Positions 32,426 through 39,787 of a stretch of 64,000 nt of DNA are shown here, piece by piece. Every line of letters begins with the position of its first letter. The stretch's first letter is position 1. Source of the DNA: Palsa-504 sp963787645 (GTDB taxonomy: Bacteria > Actinomycetota > Actinomycetes > Streptosporangiales > Streptosporangiaceae); the NCBI GenBank assembly GCA_963787645.1, contig CAWBDS010000011.1, positions 620,001 to 684,000 of the forward strand. Reading direction: 5' to 3'. The position numbers were made by a program, and so were the translations under genes. Under the pieces are notes generated by a model. The model was not told where the DNA came from. It was given only the letters and a program-made list of their open reading frames with translations, and made no database searches.

Positions 32426-33589
32426 ATGACCGATGTCGCTGCGTCGCTCGCCGAGTCTCGCGACCGGGTCATGCGCCAGTACGGGCCGGCCGTCGGGCTG
32501 AGGCGGGAGGAACTGGTCACGCCGGCGCTGGTGCTCGACATCGACGCCGCGCAGCGGAACATCGATCGGATGGCCAGCGAACTGCGCCGCATCGGCCCGA
32601 CGACCATCCGGCCGCACTACAAGACGCACAAGAGCCCCGACCTGGCCCGCCGCCAGGTGCAGGCGGGCGCGCGCGGGCTGTCGATGGCGACGGTCTGGGA
32701 GGCGGCGGTGCTGGCCGGGACCGGTTTTGACGATCTGTTCGTGGTCAACACCGTCGCGCATCCGGACAAGATCCGGCTGCTGGCCGAGCTGGCCCGGGAC
32801 CGCAGGATCCTGGTCGCGGTGGACGAGGCGGCGAACGCGGCGGCGCACTCGGCGGCCGCGGTCCGGGCCGGCTCGACGGTCGGCATCTTCATCGAGGTCG
32901 ACACCGGCATGAACCGCTGCGGAGTCGACACCGAGGCCGAGGCGCTGACGCTGGGCCGCCAGGTGAGCGAACTGCCCGGGCTGCGGTTCGAGGGCATCAC
33001 TGGCTACGAGGGTCACTGCACGCTGACGCCGGACGAAGGCCTCAGGCACGCCAAGCAGCAGCAGGCCATGAAGTTGTTCACGGGCGTGGCCGACCTGCTC
33101 GAGGCACACGGGATCGGATGCCCGATCCGGTCGGCGGGCGGCATCGCGACCTGGCACTGGACCGCGGCGTACCCGGGGATCACCGAGATCCAGGCCGGCT
33201 CGTACGTGGTGATGGACAACTTCCACGGCACCATGGTGCCGGGCTTCGAGCACTCGCTGACCATCCAGGCCTCGGTGATCAGCAGGCGGAGCAAGCAGGT
33301 CATCGTCGACGTGGGCAACAAGTCGGTCGCGGCTCCCGCCGACGTGACGATGGTCGGCCATGACCTCGAGGTGTTCAGGTTCGACGAGGAACACGGCATC
33401 TTCGCCGCGCCGGACGGCTCGCCGCTGCAGGTCGGCGACTGCGTCACGCTGGTGCCCGGGTACTCGCCGAGCACGGTCAACTGCTACGACGCGTTCCACG
33501 TCGTCCAGGACGACATCATCGTCGATATCTGGCCGGTCATTCCGCGCGGCCCCGGCCACCACGGGCTCGCGCCCAGCGCGGCGCGATAG
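32426..33589 (+). CDS. D-threonine aldolase/D-serine dehydratase-like PLP enzyme (fold III)
   Basis: 387 residues; GAGGAGG precedes ATG 32426. ELVTPALVLDIDAAQRNIDR is the family opening; the PLP lysine is in IRPHYKTHKSPDLARRQ. GLSMATVWEAAVL, FIEVDTGMNRCGVDT, and the C-terminal metal site HGTMVPGFEHSLTIQASVI, GDCVTLVPGYSPSTVNCYD (with a His-Cys-like pair, here GY..TVNCYD) follow. Members cleave or dehydrate 3-hydroxy-D-amino acids with Mn/Zn. Its place at the end of a sugar-type operon is unusual and hints at an amino-sugar or hydroxy-amino-acid substrate. Confidence 0.87.
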   Translation: MTDVAASLAESRDRVMRQYGPAVGLRREELVTPALVLDIDAAQRNIDRMASELRRIGPTTIRPHYKTHKSPDLARRQVQAGARGLSMATVWEAAVLAGTGFDDLFVVNTVAHPDKIRLLAELARDRRILVAVDEAANAAAHSAAAVRAGSTVGIFIEVDTGMNRCGVDTEAEALTLGRQVSELPGLRFEGITGYEGHCTLTPDEGLRHAKQQQAMKLFTGVADLLEAHGIGCPIRSAGGIATWHWTAAYPGITEIQAGSYVVMDNFHGTMVPGFEHSLTIQASVISRRSKQVIVDVGNKSVAAPADVTMVGHDLEVFRFDEEHGIFAAPDGSPLQVGDCVTLVPGYSPSTVNCYDAFHVVQDDIIVDIWPVIPRGPGHHGLAPSAAR

Positions 33590-33620
33590 CGCAGCCTGCC
33601 GGCGTGCGGAGGGTCGACGT

Positions 33621-33660
33621 CTGGACGGCAGCGGTACGTCACCGGACCGCTGCCGTCCAG
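33621..33660 (+). terminator. Strong hairpin at the end of the catabolic operon
   Basis: CTGGACGGCAGCGG pairs perfectly with CCGCTGCCGTCCAG over a 12-base loop, 31 bases after the last stop codon. A 14-bp stem of this strength fits operon termination, although the T-run is absent, as is usual in high-GC actinomycetes. Confidence 0.75.
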
Positions 33661-33671
33661 GTCGGGGAAAG

Positions 33672-33725
33672 CTACTTGTTGTTCTTTCCCTTCTTGCTCT
33701 TCTTGCTCTTCTTAGCCTTGACCAT
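33672..33725 (-). CDS. Lysine-rich micro-ORF (17 residues)
   Basis: The minus strand encodes MVKAKKSKKSKKGKNNK and a TAG, nine lysines in 17 residues and built on a KKS repeat. A longer reading in the same frame exists upstream but has no coding character. The lysine codons are all AAG and the tract stands out from the GC-rich surroundings. It could be a small basic peptide, or simply a purine-rich tract just beyond the terminator of the operon. Confidence 0.3.
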   Translation of the reverse strand: MVKAKKSKKSKKGKNNK

Positions 33726-33762
33726 CACCCCGCTCCGGGCTCGAAGGTCAACGATGCGAGTT

Positions 33763-33808
33763 GTCAGTTTGATTTGACACGATGCTATGTAAGTTTAAAC
33801 TGACATAG
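33763..33808 (+). promoter_or_regulatory. Promoter and operator of the HTH/Clp-N pair
   Basis: TTGACA (33774-33779) and TAAACT (33796-33801) with a 16-base spacer make a strong promoter. The -10 ends six bases before the GTG, so the transcript is probably leaderless. TGTCAGTTT (33762-33770) is inverted as AAACTGACA (33797-33805), and CTATGT-AGTTT/AAACT-ACATAG (33785-33808) forms a 24-bp dyad with one mismatched pair over the -10 and start. Autorepression by the encoded HTH protein is likely. Confidence 0.65.
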
Positions 33809-34026
33809 TGGACACGCAAGGATCTCTGGCTAGCCTGCCAGCGGACCCGGCAGCGGACCCGGCAGCGGGGCTGCGTGCGGTGCTGGCCCTGCGTCGGCTC
33901 GCGGAACGCGTGGAGGCCGAACAGGTAGCCCTGGCCCGGGACCGGGGCTGGTCGTGGCAGCAGATCGCGGACGTGCTCGGGATGACCCGCCAGTCCGTGC
34001 ATGCCAAGTACGCAGGGGCGCCGTGA
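33808..34026 (+). CDS. Small helix-turn-helix protein
   Basis: 72 residues from a leaderless GTG. After an Ala/Pro-rich start (PADPAADPAAG, from a repeated GGCAGCGGACCC), RAVLALRRLAERVEAEQVAL forms a helix, and RDRGWSWQQIADVLGMTRQS is a compact helix-turn-helix with a VHAKYAG tail. It is short enough to be only the DNA-binding module. Its stop overlaps the next start as TGATG. Pairing of this type of HTH protein with a Clp-N-domain protein recurs in actinomycetes; the ClpN partner may act as an adaptor or sensor. Confidence 0.85.
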   Translation: MDTQGSLASLPADPAADPAAGLRAVLALRRLAERVEAEQVALARDRGWSWQQIADVLGMTRQSVHAKYAGAP

Positions 34027-34613
34027 TGACCAGGCGGCTGGCCCGGCAGAAGGTCACGGGGCAGCGGGTGGCGGGGGGCAGGGATCAGCGGTATGGCCGC
34101 GACGACAACTTCGGTGCCGCCTACTACGACGCCAGAGACGAAGCGATCCGGCGCGGAGACCGAACGATCGGCACCGAGCACCTGGTCCTGGCCCTGCTCG
34201 TCGACCAGGCCTCGCCGACGGCGATAGCGCTCGGACGCGACCTGGACTCCGGCCGCCGGGCGCTCGACGCACTAGACCGCCAAGCGCTGGCCGCGATCGG
34301 CGTGCAGCCAGGAATCACCGCCGGGCCGGTCGTGGTGCGCGCGACCGGACGGCTCCGGCTCACCCCGGCGGCCAAGGGCGACATCACCGACATCCGGGGC
34401 ACCCGCAAGGGCCGCGAGGCCGACCCCGGGAGCCTGCTCAACGCCTTGCTCGACCTGCCCCGCCCCGACCCCGCAGCCGAGCTCCTAGCCGCGCTGAACG
34501 TCGATGCCCAGGCAGCGCGAGAACGTCTCGCCGCTATCCGGCGCGAGCTCGAGCAAACGGGCGGGCCGCTGCGCTCTTCGGCCGATCTGCTGATCGACGA
34601 CGAGTTGAGGTGA
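34026..34613 (+). CDS. Clp repeat (N) domain protein without ATPase
   Basis: 195 residues. NFGAAYYDARDEAIRRGDRT and IGTEHLVLALLVDQASPTAI match the first Clp-N repeat (conserved H/E-H-L-L-L-A-L); LTPAAKGDITDIRGTRKGRE and LLNALLDLPRPDPAAELLAA the second. No AAA+ module follows, so it could only act as a stand-alone substrate-binding or regulatory piece for ClpC/ClpB-type machines, or as a co-regulator for the HTH protein it is coupled to. The C-terminal ~40 residues are charged and helical. Confidence 0.87.
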   Translation: MTRRLARQKVTGQRVAGGRDQRYGRDDNFGAAYYDARDEAIRRGDRTIGTEHLVLALLVDQASPTAIALGRDLDSGRRALDALDRQALAAIGVQPGITAGPVVVRATGRLRLTPAAKGDITDIRGTRKGREADPGSLLNALLDLPRPDPAAELLAALNVDAQAARERLAAIRRELEQTGGPLRSSADLLIDDELR

Positions 34614-34620
34614 GGCGGGA

Positions 34621-35826
34621 GTGACCGGACAGATCACGGCCTTCGCCGGTGCGATGATCTTCGACGGCGTGTCGGATGCGCTGCGGGAAGGCTGCGTCCG
34701 GGTCGCGGCGGGCGTGATCGTCGAGGTCGGCGAGGGCCCGGAGCCGGGCGACCAGGTCATCGACTGCCGCGGCCGCACGGTCGTACCCGGCCTGATCGAC
34801 GCGCACTTCCACGCCTACGGCGCCAGCCTCAGCCTGCTGGAGATCGAGACCAGTCCGCTGAGCTACCTGGCCCTGGCCGGGGCGAGGCGGCTGGCCGACG
34901 CGCTGAGCCGCGGGTTCACCACGATCCGGGATCCGGGCGGCGGCGACGCGGGCCTGGCCCGGGCGATCGGAGAGGGCCTGACGGCGGCGCCCAGGTACCT
35001 GTTCTGCGGGCCCGCGCTCAGCCAGACCGGAGGCCATGGCGATCCGCGGCCGCCGGAGCTGGGCTGCTGTCTGAGCGGCGGTCACATGGCGGAGGTAGTC
35101 AACGGCGTCGATGCGCTGCGCCGCGCGACCCGCGAGCGGCTGCGCAGCGGCGCGCACGCCATCAAGATCATGGCCTCGGGCGGGGTTATCTCGCCGTCGG
35201 ATCCGCTTCGCGTGCCGCAGTACTCGCCGGAGGAGATCCGCGCCGTCACCGAGGAGGCGACCCGCCGCGGCAGTTACGTGGCCGCCCATGCCTACTCGGC
35301 GGAGGCGATCGCGGTGGCCGTGGCTAACGGGGTCCGTTCCATCGAGCACGGGAACCTGCTGGACGCGCCGACCGCCGCCCTGATGGCCGAGCGAGATGCG
35401 TTCCTGGTGCCGACGCTGGTTACCTACGACGCGATGGAGCGGCGCGGCGCCGAACTCGGCCTGGCTCCGGTGGCCCAGGCCAAGAACCGCGAGGTCCTCG
35501 ACGCAGGGCGGACGGCGATCCGGCTGGCCCGGGAGGCGGGGGTCCGGATCGGGTTCGGGACCGACCTGATGGGCCCGCTGGACGACGAGCAACTCCACGG
35601 GCTGCGGCTGCAGGCCGAGGTCGAAGGTGTGCTGGCCCTGCTCAGGGCCGCTACCTCGGTCAACGCGGAGCTGCTCGGGCGTGCCGACCTGGGCCGGATC
35701 GGCCCGGGCGCGGTCGCCGACCTGCTGGTCCTGGACGGGGACCCGTTGCGGGATCCGTCCGTGCTGTGGGGCGACCCGGACCGCCGCGCCGTGTTCCAAG
35801 GCGGCATCAAGGTGGCGGGGAGGTAA
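34621..35826 (+). CDS. Amidohydrolase (imidazolonepropionase/Xaa-Pro dipeptidase-like)
   Basis: 401 residues from GTG 34621. The complete metal site is visible: VVPGLIDAHFHAYGASL (H-x-H), the carboxylated lysine in AHAIKIMASGGVISPSD, VAAHAYSAEA, VRSIEHGNLLD and the Asp in RIGFGTDLMGPLDDE. The C-terminal beta-sandwich closes with GPGAVADLLVLDGDPLRD. This subgroup hydrolyses prolidase-type dipeptides, organophosphates or cyclic amides. It follows the Clp-N gene by 7 bases, so it may share that transcript, but a functional link is not evident. It may extend the catabolic cluster upstream. Confidence 0.88.
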   Translation: MTGQITAFAGAMIFDGVSDALREGCVRVAAGVIVEVGEGPEPGDQVIDCRGRTVVPGLIDAHFHAYGASLSLLEIETSPLSYLALAGARRLADALSRGFTTIRDPGGGDAGLARAIGEGLTAAPRYLFCGPALSQTGGHGDPRPPELGCCLSGGHMAEVVNGVDALRRATRERLRSGAHAIKIMASGGVISPSDPLRVPQYSPEEIRAVTEEATRRGSYVAAHAYSAEAIAVAVANGVRSIEHGNLLDAPTAALMAERDAFLVPTLVTYDAMERRGAELGLAPVAQAKNREVLDAGRTAIRLAREAGVRIGFGTDLMGPLDDEQLHGLRLQAEVEGVLALLRAATSVNAELLGRADLGRIGPGAVADLLVLDGDPLRDPSVLWGDPDRRAVFQGGIKVAGR

Positions 35827-35858
35827 CGCACAGTTGCCGCGGCCATGGGTCAGAGCGA

Positions 35859-37124
35859 TCACGGGACGCGGCCGGCCTGGTAGCGCGTGAAGCCGGGGAA
35901 CGCGACCAGCAGGATTAGCATCGAGGCGGCGACGAGCAGGCCGCCGCCGGTTACCGCCCAGGCGGTTCCGAATGCGGCGCCGATCAGCCCGTGCACGGCG
36001 CTGGCCAGCCGCGGGCCGCCCGCGGCGACGACCAGGTCCATGCCCTGCATCCGGCCGCGCATGTGGTCAGCGGCGGCGGCCTGCAGGATCGTCTTGCGGA
36101 ACACGCCGAGGATCAGCAGCGCGCCGCCCGCGATGACGAGCAGCGCCAGGGCCACCGGCAGCGACCCGGTCACACCGAAGCCGGCTATCGCCCCGGCCCA
36201 CACGCAGGCTGCCGCGGCCATCATCGCGCCTGGCCTGCGCGAGCCGCTGAACAGCCCGGCCAGCACGGCCGCCACGACAGCGCCCGCCGAGATCGCCGCG
36301 AACAGCGATCCCGCGACCGCCCCGCCCGCGGCCGGCCCGCCGAACCTCTGGTGCGCAATCTGCGGGAAGAGCGCCGTGGGCAGCCCGAAGAACAGCGTGA
36401 CGAAGTCCACGGCGTACGCCACGAGCAGGACCTGGTGCCCGCCCAGGTAGCGGAACCCGTCCGCGACCTGACGGCCGACCCGGCCTGCGCGGCAGGCATG
36501 GCCCGCCCGGCCCGGCTCGTCCTGGCGGGCCGGCGGCAGCGCGGGCAGCCGGGCGATCGCCCATAGCGTCGGGCCCATCGCGACCGCGTCGAACAAGAAC
36601 AGCATCCGGGCCCCGACCAGCGGCATCAGCACGCCGGCCAGCAGCGGTCCGGCAATTCCGGCGAACCAGACCGACATCGACTGCAGGGCGTTCGCGGCGG
36701 GCAGCAGGCCGGCCGGGACCAGGCGCGCGACCACAGCGCCGCTCACCGCCGCGTTCGCGCCGAACATCGCCTGCTGCACGGCGATGACCGCAAGCAGCAG
36801 CGCCACGGACCGCAGGGCCACCGCGGCCTGCACCCACAGCAGCACCGACGTCACGCCGATGCCTGCGCTGGTGACCAGCAGCACCCGCCGCCGGTCCACC
36901 GCGTCGGCCATCGCGCCGCCCCACAGCGCCCCGACCACCATCGGCACCAAGCCCGCCAGGCTGGCCAGCCCCACATAGGCCGACGACCCGGTGAACCCGT
37001 AGATCTCCAGCGGCACGGCCACCGCGGTCAGCTGGCTGCCCACCGCGGTAACCCAGCTGGCGGCCCACAGCCGGGCGAACGCGGTCAACCGCAGCGGCCG
37101 CACGTCGAGTACCCGTCGTCCCAT
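35859..37124 (-). CDS. MFS exporter, EntS-like (12 helices)
   Basis: 421 residues from ATG 37124. LWAASWVTAVGSQLTAVAVP (TM1), MVVGALWGGAMADAVDRRRV (motif A: G-G-x-x-A-D-x-x-x-R-R), RSVALLLAVIAVQQAMFGAN, a central cytoplasmic loop of about 25 residues rich in Arg/Glu (PPARQDEPGRAGHACRAGR), and AAADHMRGRMQGMDLVVAAG in the C-half. This is the enterobactin exporter-like MFS group (MFS_3), common for siderophore or macrolide efflux. Convergent with the amidohydrolase. A 23-bp dyad sits 54 bases upstream of its start. Confidence 0.88.
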   Translation of the reverse strand: MGRRVLDVRPLRLTAFARLWAASWVTAVGSQLTAVAVPLEIYGFTGSSAYVGLASLAGLVPMVVGALWGGAMADAVDRRRVLLVTSAGIGVTSVLLWVQAAVALRSVALLLAVIAVQQAMFGANAAVSGAVVARLVPAGLLPAANALQSMSVWFAGIAGPLLAGVLMPLVGARMLFLFDAVAMGPTLWAIARLPALPPARQDEPGRAGHACRAGRVGRQVADGFRYLGGHQVLLVAYAVDFVTLFFGLPTALFPQIAHQRFGGPAAGGAVAGSLFAAISAGAVVAAVLAGLFSGSRRPGAMMAAAACVWAGAIAGFGVTGSLPVALALLVIAGGALLILGVFRKTILQAAAADHMRGRMQGMDLVVAAGGPRLASAVHGLIGAAFGTAWAVTGGGLLVAASMLILLVAFPGFTRYQAGRVP

Positions 37125-37177
37125 CGGCCTCCGCCCTCGATGACCGCGCACCGGCCGGCGCGCTCAACCGAAGGCTG

Positions 37178-37200
37178 GACCTTGCCCCAGCGGCAAGGTC
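37178..37200. promoter_or_regulatory. Perfect dyad GACCTTGCC-5-GGCAAGGTC
   Basis: GACCTTGCC and GGCAAGGTC are perfect 9-base arms around CCAGC, 54 bases upstream of the MFS start on the minus strand. The ACCTTGCC...GGCAAGGT type is reminiscent of MerR-family operators. No regulator gene is adjacent. Confidence 0.5.
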
Positions 37201-37417
37201 AAATGGCGGGTCTGGTGGCCTCGGGCAGGATTGATCCGTCCGCAGCAGGTCCGGGCCCTGCTTCACCGAATACAGGTAGTCGGGGACGCGCCGCGGCCAG
37301 ACGTGGCCGAGCCACGGGCGCAGCGATATCGTCGCGCTGAATCCAATGTTTCCCGCGGTAGGACCAGCCCGTACGGCCTTGGCGGCCGGGGTCCGCCTGG
37401 CCTGAAGGAGCGGTTTG

Positions 37418-38437
37418 ATGTCGATCATGAGCGTTTGGCGAAAGAGCCTGCCCACTGCGGTGCTGCCGGTCGTCGCCGGCCTGGCCGCAGGCCTGGCGAT
37501 CGCGGCTCCGGCGCAGGCCGCGAGCACCGTGCCCGCGCGGGCTGCCGCCGCGGGCGTCCACGTGAGCGGGAAGGTCGACCTGGGCCGTCTGGGGAGCAGC
37601 TTCAGCTACGTTCTGACCGAGGCCCCCGATGGCAACGTCTACTACTCGCGAGGTTCGGTCGTCTACGTGGTCAAGGGTGACCACGCCCCGGCCACTGCGC
37701 TGCGAGCGTCCGGACCGGTGCTCGCGGTCGCGGCGAGCTCATCCGACCTCCTCGTCGACGTCGGTAACAAGGTCTCGGCCTACGCCCTGTCCAATGGCCG
37801 CCGGCTGGGTACCTGGACGCTGCCGACCCCGGTACGGGCCGCCTCGGCCGGGCTGTACGTGGTGGGCACTACGGTCTGGGCGTTCACGGACTGGGCGACC
37901 GACGAGAGCGGCTTCGAGTATGCGAACGTGGACCGGTTCAGCCTGTCGTCTCCGGCGGTCCACAGCATCAGCAGGAACAACGCATACCCGGCCGACATGG
38001 CCGCGAGCCCGGCGGGCCTGTACTACGAAGGGATCGCCGGCTCCGGCAGTTACGTCTTCCACGCTTCGCCGTCAGGGTCGGTGAGCAGGCACGCCGACGG
38101 GAACATCGACGCGCCACTCGCGCTGGCCGGCGGAAATGTGTACCTGCTGGCCATTCACGAAAACCAGGGCGGCCGCACCTACCTCGACGCCTTCGGCGGC
38201 TCGACGCTCGGCACCCGGTTCTCGAACCGGGTCGCGGACAGCGACACCGACGTCGCGGGGACGGGTATCGGGCTGCTCCTGCTCGGCGGGGGGAAGGTCA
38301 GCGTGCTCGAGGCGGGCAACGGGCACGCCAGCGCAACGATCAGCGTGCCGGGCGCGGTCATCCTGGTGCCTGGCCCGTCCGCCGCTGTCGTCACGGTCAG
38401 CCACGGCACGAGCTACCTGCTCCGCCTGGCCAAATAG
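37418..38437 (+). CDS. Secreted beta-propeller-like protein
   Basis: 339 residues; AAGGAG then ATG 37418. A Sec signal peptide: basic start (MSIMSVWRKSLP), hydrophobic core (TAVLPVVAGLAAGLAIAAP) and AQA-A cleavage near residue 35. The mature part has repeated blades with short Y-Y/V-Y ends: DGNVYYSRGSVVYVVKGDH, SDLLVDVGNKVSAYALSNGR, AGLYVVGTTVWAFTDWAT, AGLYYEGIAGSGSYVFHAS, GGNVYLLAIHENQGG, GGGKVSVLEAGNGHASATI. This fits a seven-bladed, PQQ/WD-like fold without an enzymatic motif. Function unknown; likely extracellular. Confidence 0.8.
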   Translation: MSIMSVWRKSLPTAVLPVVAGLAAGLAIAAPAQAASTVPARAAAAGVHVSGKVDLGRLGSSFSYVLTEAPDGNVYYSRGSVVYVVKGDHAPATALRASGPVLAVAASSSDLLVDVGNKVSAYALSNGRRLGTWTLPTPVRAASAGLYVVGTTVWAFTDWATDESGFEYANVDRFSLSSPAVHSISRNNAYPADMAASPAGLYYEGIAGSGSYVFHASPSGSVSRHADGNIDAPLALAGGNVYLLAIHENQGGRTYLDAFGGSTLGTRFSNRVADSDTDVAGTGIGLLLLGGGKVSVLEAGNGHASATISVPGAVILVPGPSAAVVTVSHGTSYLLRLAK

Positions 38438-38466
38438 CGGCCGCAGGTCTCCAGCAGGGGCGGGTT

Positions 38467-38509
38467 CCCGTGGCAGGTCGCGGTCGTGATGCGAGCGACC
38501 TGCCACGGG
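38467..38509 (+). terminator. 15-bp-stem hairpin after the beta-propeller gene
   Basis: CCCGTGGCAGGTCGC pairs perfectly with GCGACCTGCCACGGG over a 13-base loop, 29 bases downstream of the stop. Consistent with transcription termination. Confidence 0.75.
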
Positions 38510-38567
38510 TTCCATCGTGGAATGTGGCCAGGAGCATGGCCGGCCAGGCCGGGGGTCGCCTGTTTTC

Positions 38568-38621
38568 CATGATCACGAAGGCTTTTCTGTGCTATGCCGG
38601 ATAAAATCCTTCGTGATCATG
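38568..38621. repeat. 54-bp hairpin repeat, copy B
   Basis: Arms CATGATCACGAAGG and CCTTCGTGATCATG pair perfectly for 14 bases; the middle (CTTTTCTGTGCTATGCCGG ATAAAA) adds a few more pairs. Same length and about 87% the same bases as copy A at 25255-25308. Small size and conserved ends suggest a MITE/REP-like repeat or a shared terminator type. Confidence 0.7.
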
Positions 38622-38647
38622 GTTGTATCGCTCTGGGGTTCGCTTTG

Positions 38648-38974
38648 ATGGGTGCGGGATGGGGAGGAAGCCAGGCCGTGGATGCGATACTGGCCGGGCT
38701 GGCGCAGCGGGCGCGGCCGGGTCACGGCCCGGGCCGGACACCCCCGACGCTGCGGCCGGGGTTTCCGCAGGCCGCAGCAGTGTTTACCACATCCGGCCGG
38801 GCCATCTCCCGCATCAGCGTGTTACTGCAAGACGCGCCCTACGTGCGGTCGATCTTGGAACACGCCGCCCGTGGCGAGACGCCGCCAGCAATAGCCGACA
38901 TCACCGAACGGCTGGAGCGAATCGAGCGGGCCGTCACCGGACGGCAGAACCCAGGCGACCAGAAGACAGCGTGA
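38648..38974 (+). CDS. Small hypothetical protein
   Basis: 108 residues from ATG 38648. The C-terminal half looks coding: TTSGRAISRISVLLQDAPYV, RSILEHAARGETPPAIADIT, ERLERIERAV with a coiled-coil-like rhythm. The N-terminal half (LAQRARPGHGPGRTPPTLRP) is low complexity. No known family. It lies between the repeat copy B and a small membrane protein on the same strand. Confidence 0.4.
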   Translation: MGAGWGGSQAVDAILAGLAQRARPGHGPGRTPPTLRPGFPQAAAVFTTSGRAISRISVLLQDAPYVRSILEHAARGETPPAIADITERLERIERAVTGRQNPGDQKTA

Positions 38975-39032
38975 CCAAGCAGGCACCGCGGATTGGCCTT
39001 CGCGGGCGCGCGGGAAGTGTCAGGGTTGGGCT

Positions 39033-39284
39033 ATGGGCTGGATTGACAGGCTGAACCTCGCTCAGCGGGTCGTGGTGGTCGTCACGGTCGGGCTCACGCT
39101 CGGGGCCGTGGCCAATTACCTCACCGGGCTAGGAACGGGGAACGGCTGGTATGCGTACTCGCCGCTGGCCGGGCAGGTGTTGCCGCCGAGCCTTGGTGAG
39201 CCCGGATGGCTTCGGCTGGTCATCTGGCTGGCCGCGATCGGGCTCTGGGCGTTGACCTCGCTGAGGGTGCTGTCCCCGAGATGA
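39033..39284 (+). CDS. Small two-helix membrane protein
   Basis: 83 residues: RVVVVVTVGLTLGAVANYLT (about 12-31) and WLRLVIWLAAIGLWALTSLR (about 59-78) are membrane spans around a loop with GNGWYAYSPL. No family recognised. Its stop overlaps the ATG of the deaminase (ATGA), so the two are one operon. Confidence 0.65.
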   Translation: MGWIDRLNLAQRVVVVVTVGLTLGAVANYLTGLGTGNGWYAYSPLAGQVLPPSLGEPGWLRLVIWLAAIGLWALTSLRVLSPR

Positions 39285-39766
39285 CCGACGACCTAGGCCC
39301 CGCGGAGCTTGCCTACCTGCGTGCCGCGATAGACCTGGCCCGGCGCTCCCGGCACCATGGGAACCACCCGTTCGGCGCGCTCCTGGTCGACGCTGATGGC
39401 GTCGTCGCCGCGGAGGCGGAAAACACCGTAGTCTCCGAGCGTGATGTAACCGGGCATGCGGAGACGAACCTGGTGCGCATCGCGAGCCGAAGGTTCGACC
39501 GTGCTCAGCTGCGCTCGTGCACGATGTACACCAGCACGGAGCCGTGCGCGATGTGCTCCGGCGCGATCTACTGGTGCGGCATCGGCCGGGTCGTCTATGG
39601 TCTGTCCGAGGCGGGATTGCTGCAGCTCACCGGCAGCCACCAGGACAATCCGACCATGTCGCTGCCCTGTCGCGACGTATTCGCACACGGCCAGGGTTCG
39701 GTCACTGTCGTCGGCCCGGTCCTGGAAGACGAGGCCAGAAGCGTTCATGACGGGTTCTGGGACTGA
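39281..39766 (+). CDS. Nucleoside/guanine deaminase, CDA fold
   Basis: 161 residues from ATG 39281. Zinc and catalytic motif: GHAETNLVRIASRRF (H-A-E) and TSTEPCAMCSGAIYWCGIGR (P-C-A-M-C) with the upstream NHPFGALLVD. The pattern TEPCAMCxGAIYWxxIxRVVYG is typical of TadA/guanine-deaminase-like cytosolic deaminases. It is not the tRNA adenosine deaminase by length (TadA is usually next to other genes and has GAxxxG features), so a purine-salvage role or a base/nucleoside detoxification role is likely. C-terminal SxHDGFWD is a common ending in this group. Confidence 0.88.
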   Translation: MTDDLGPAELAYLRAAIDLARRSRHHGNHPFGALLVDADGVVAAEAENTVVSERDVTGHAETNLVRIASRRFDRAQLRSCTMYTSTEPCAMCSGAIYWCGIGRVVYGLSEAGLLQLTGSHQDNPTMSLPCRDVFAHGQGSVTVVGPVLEDEARSVHDGFWD

Positions 39767-39787
39767 ATATGTGGGGAGGCCAGGCGG

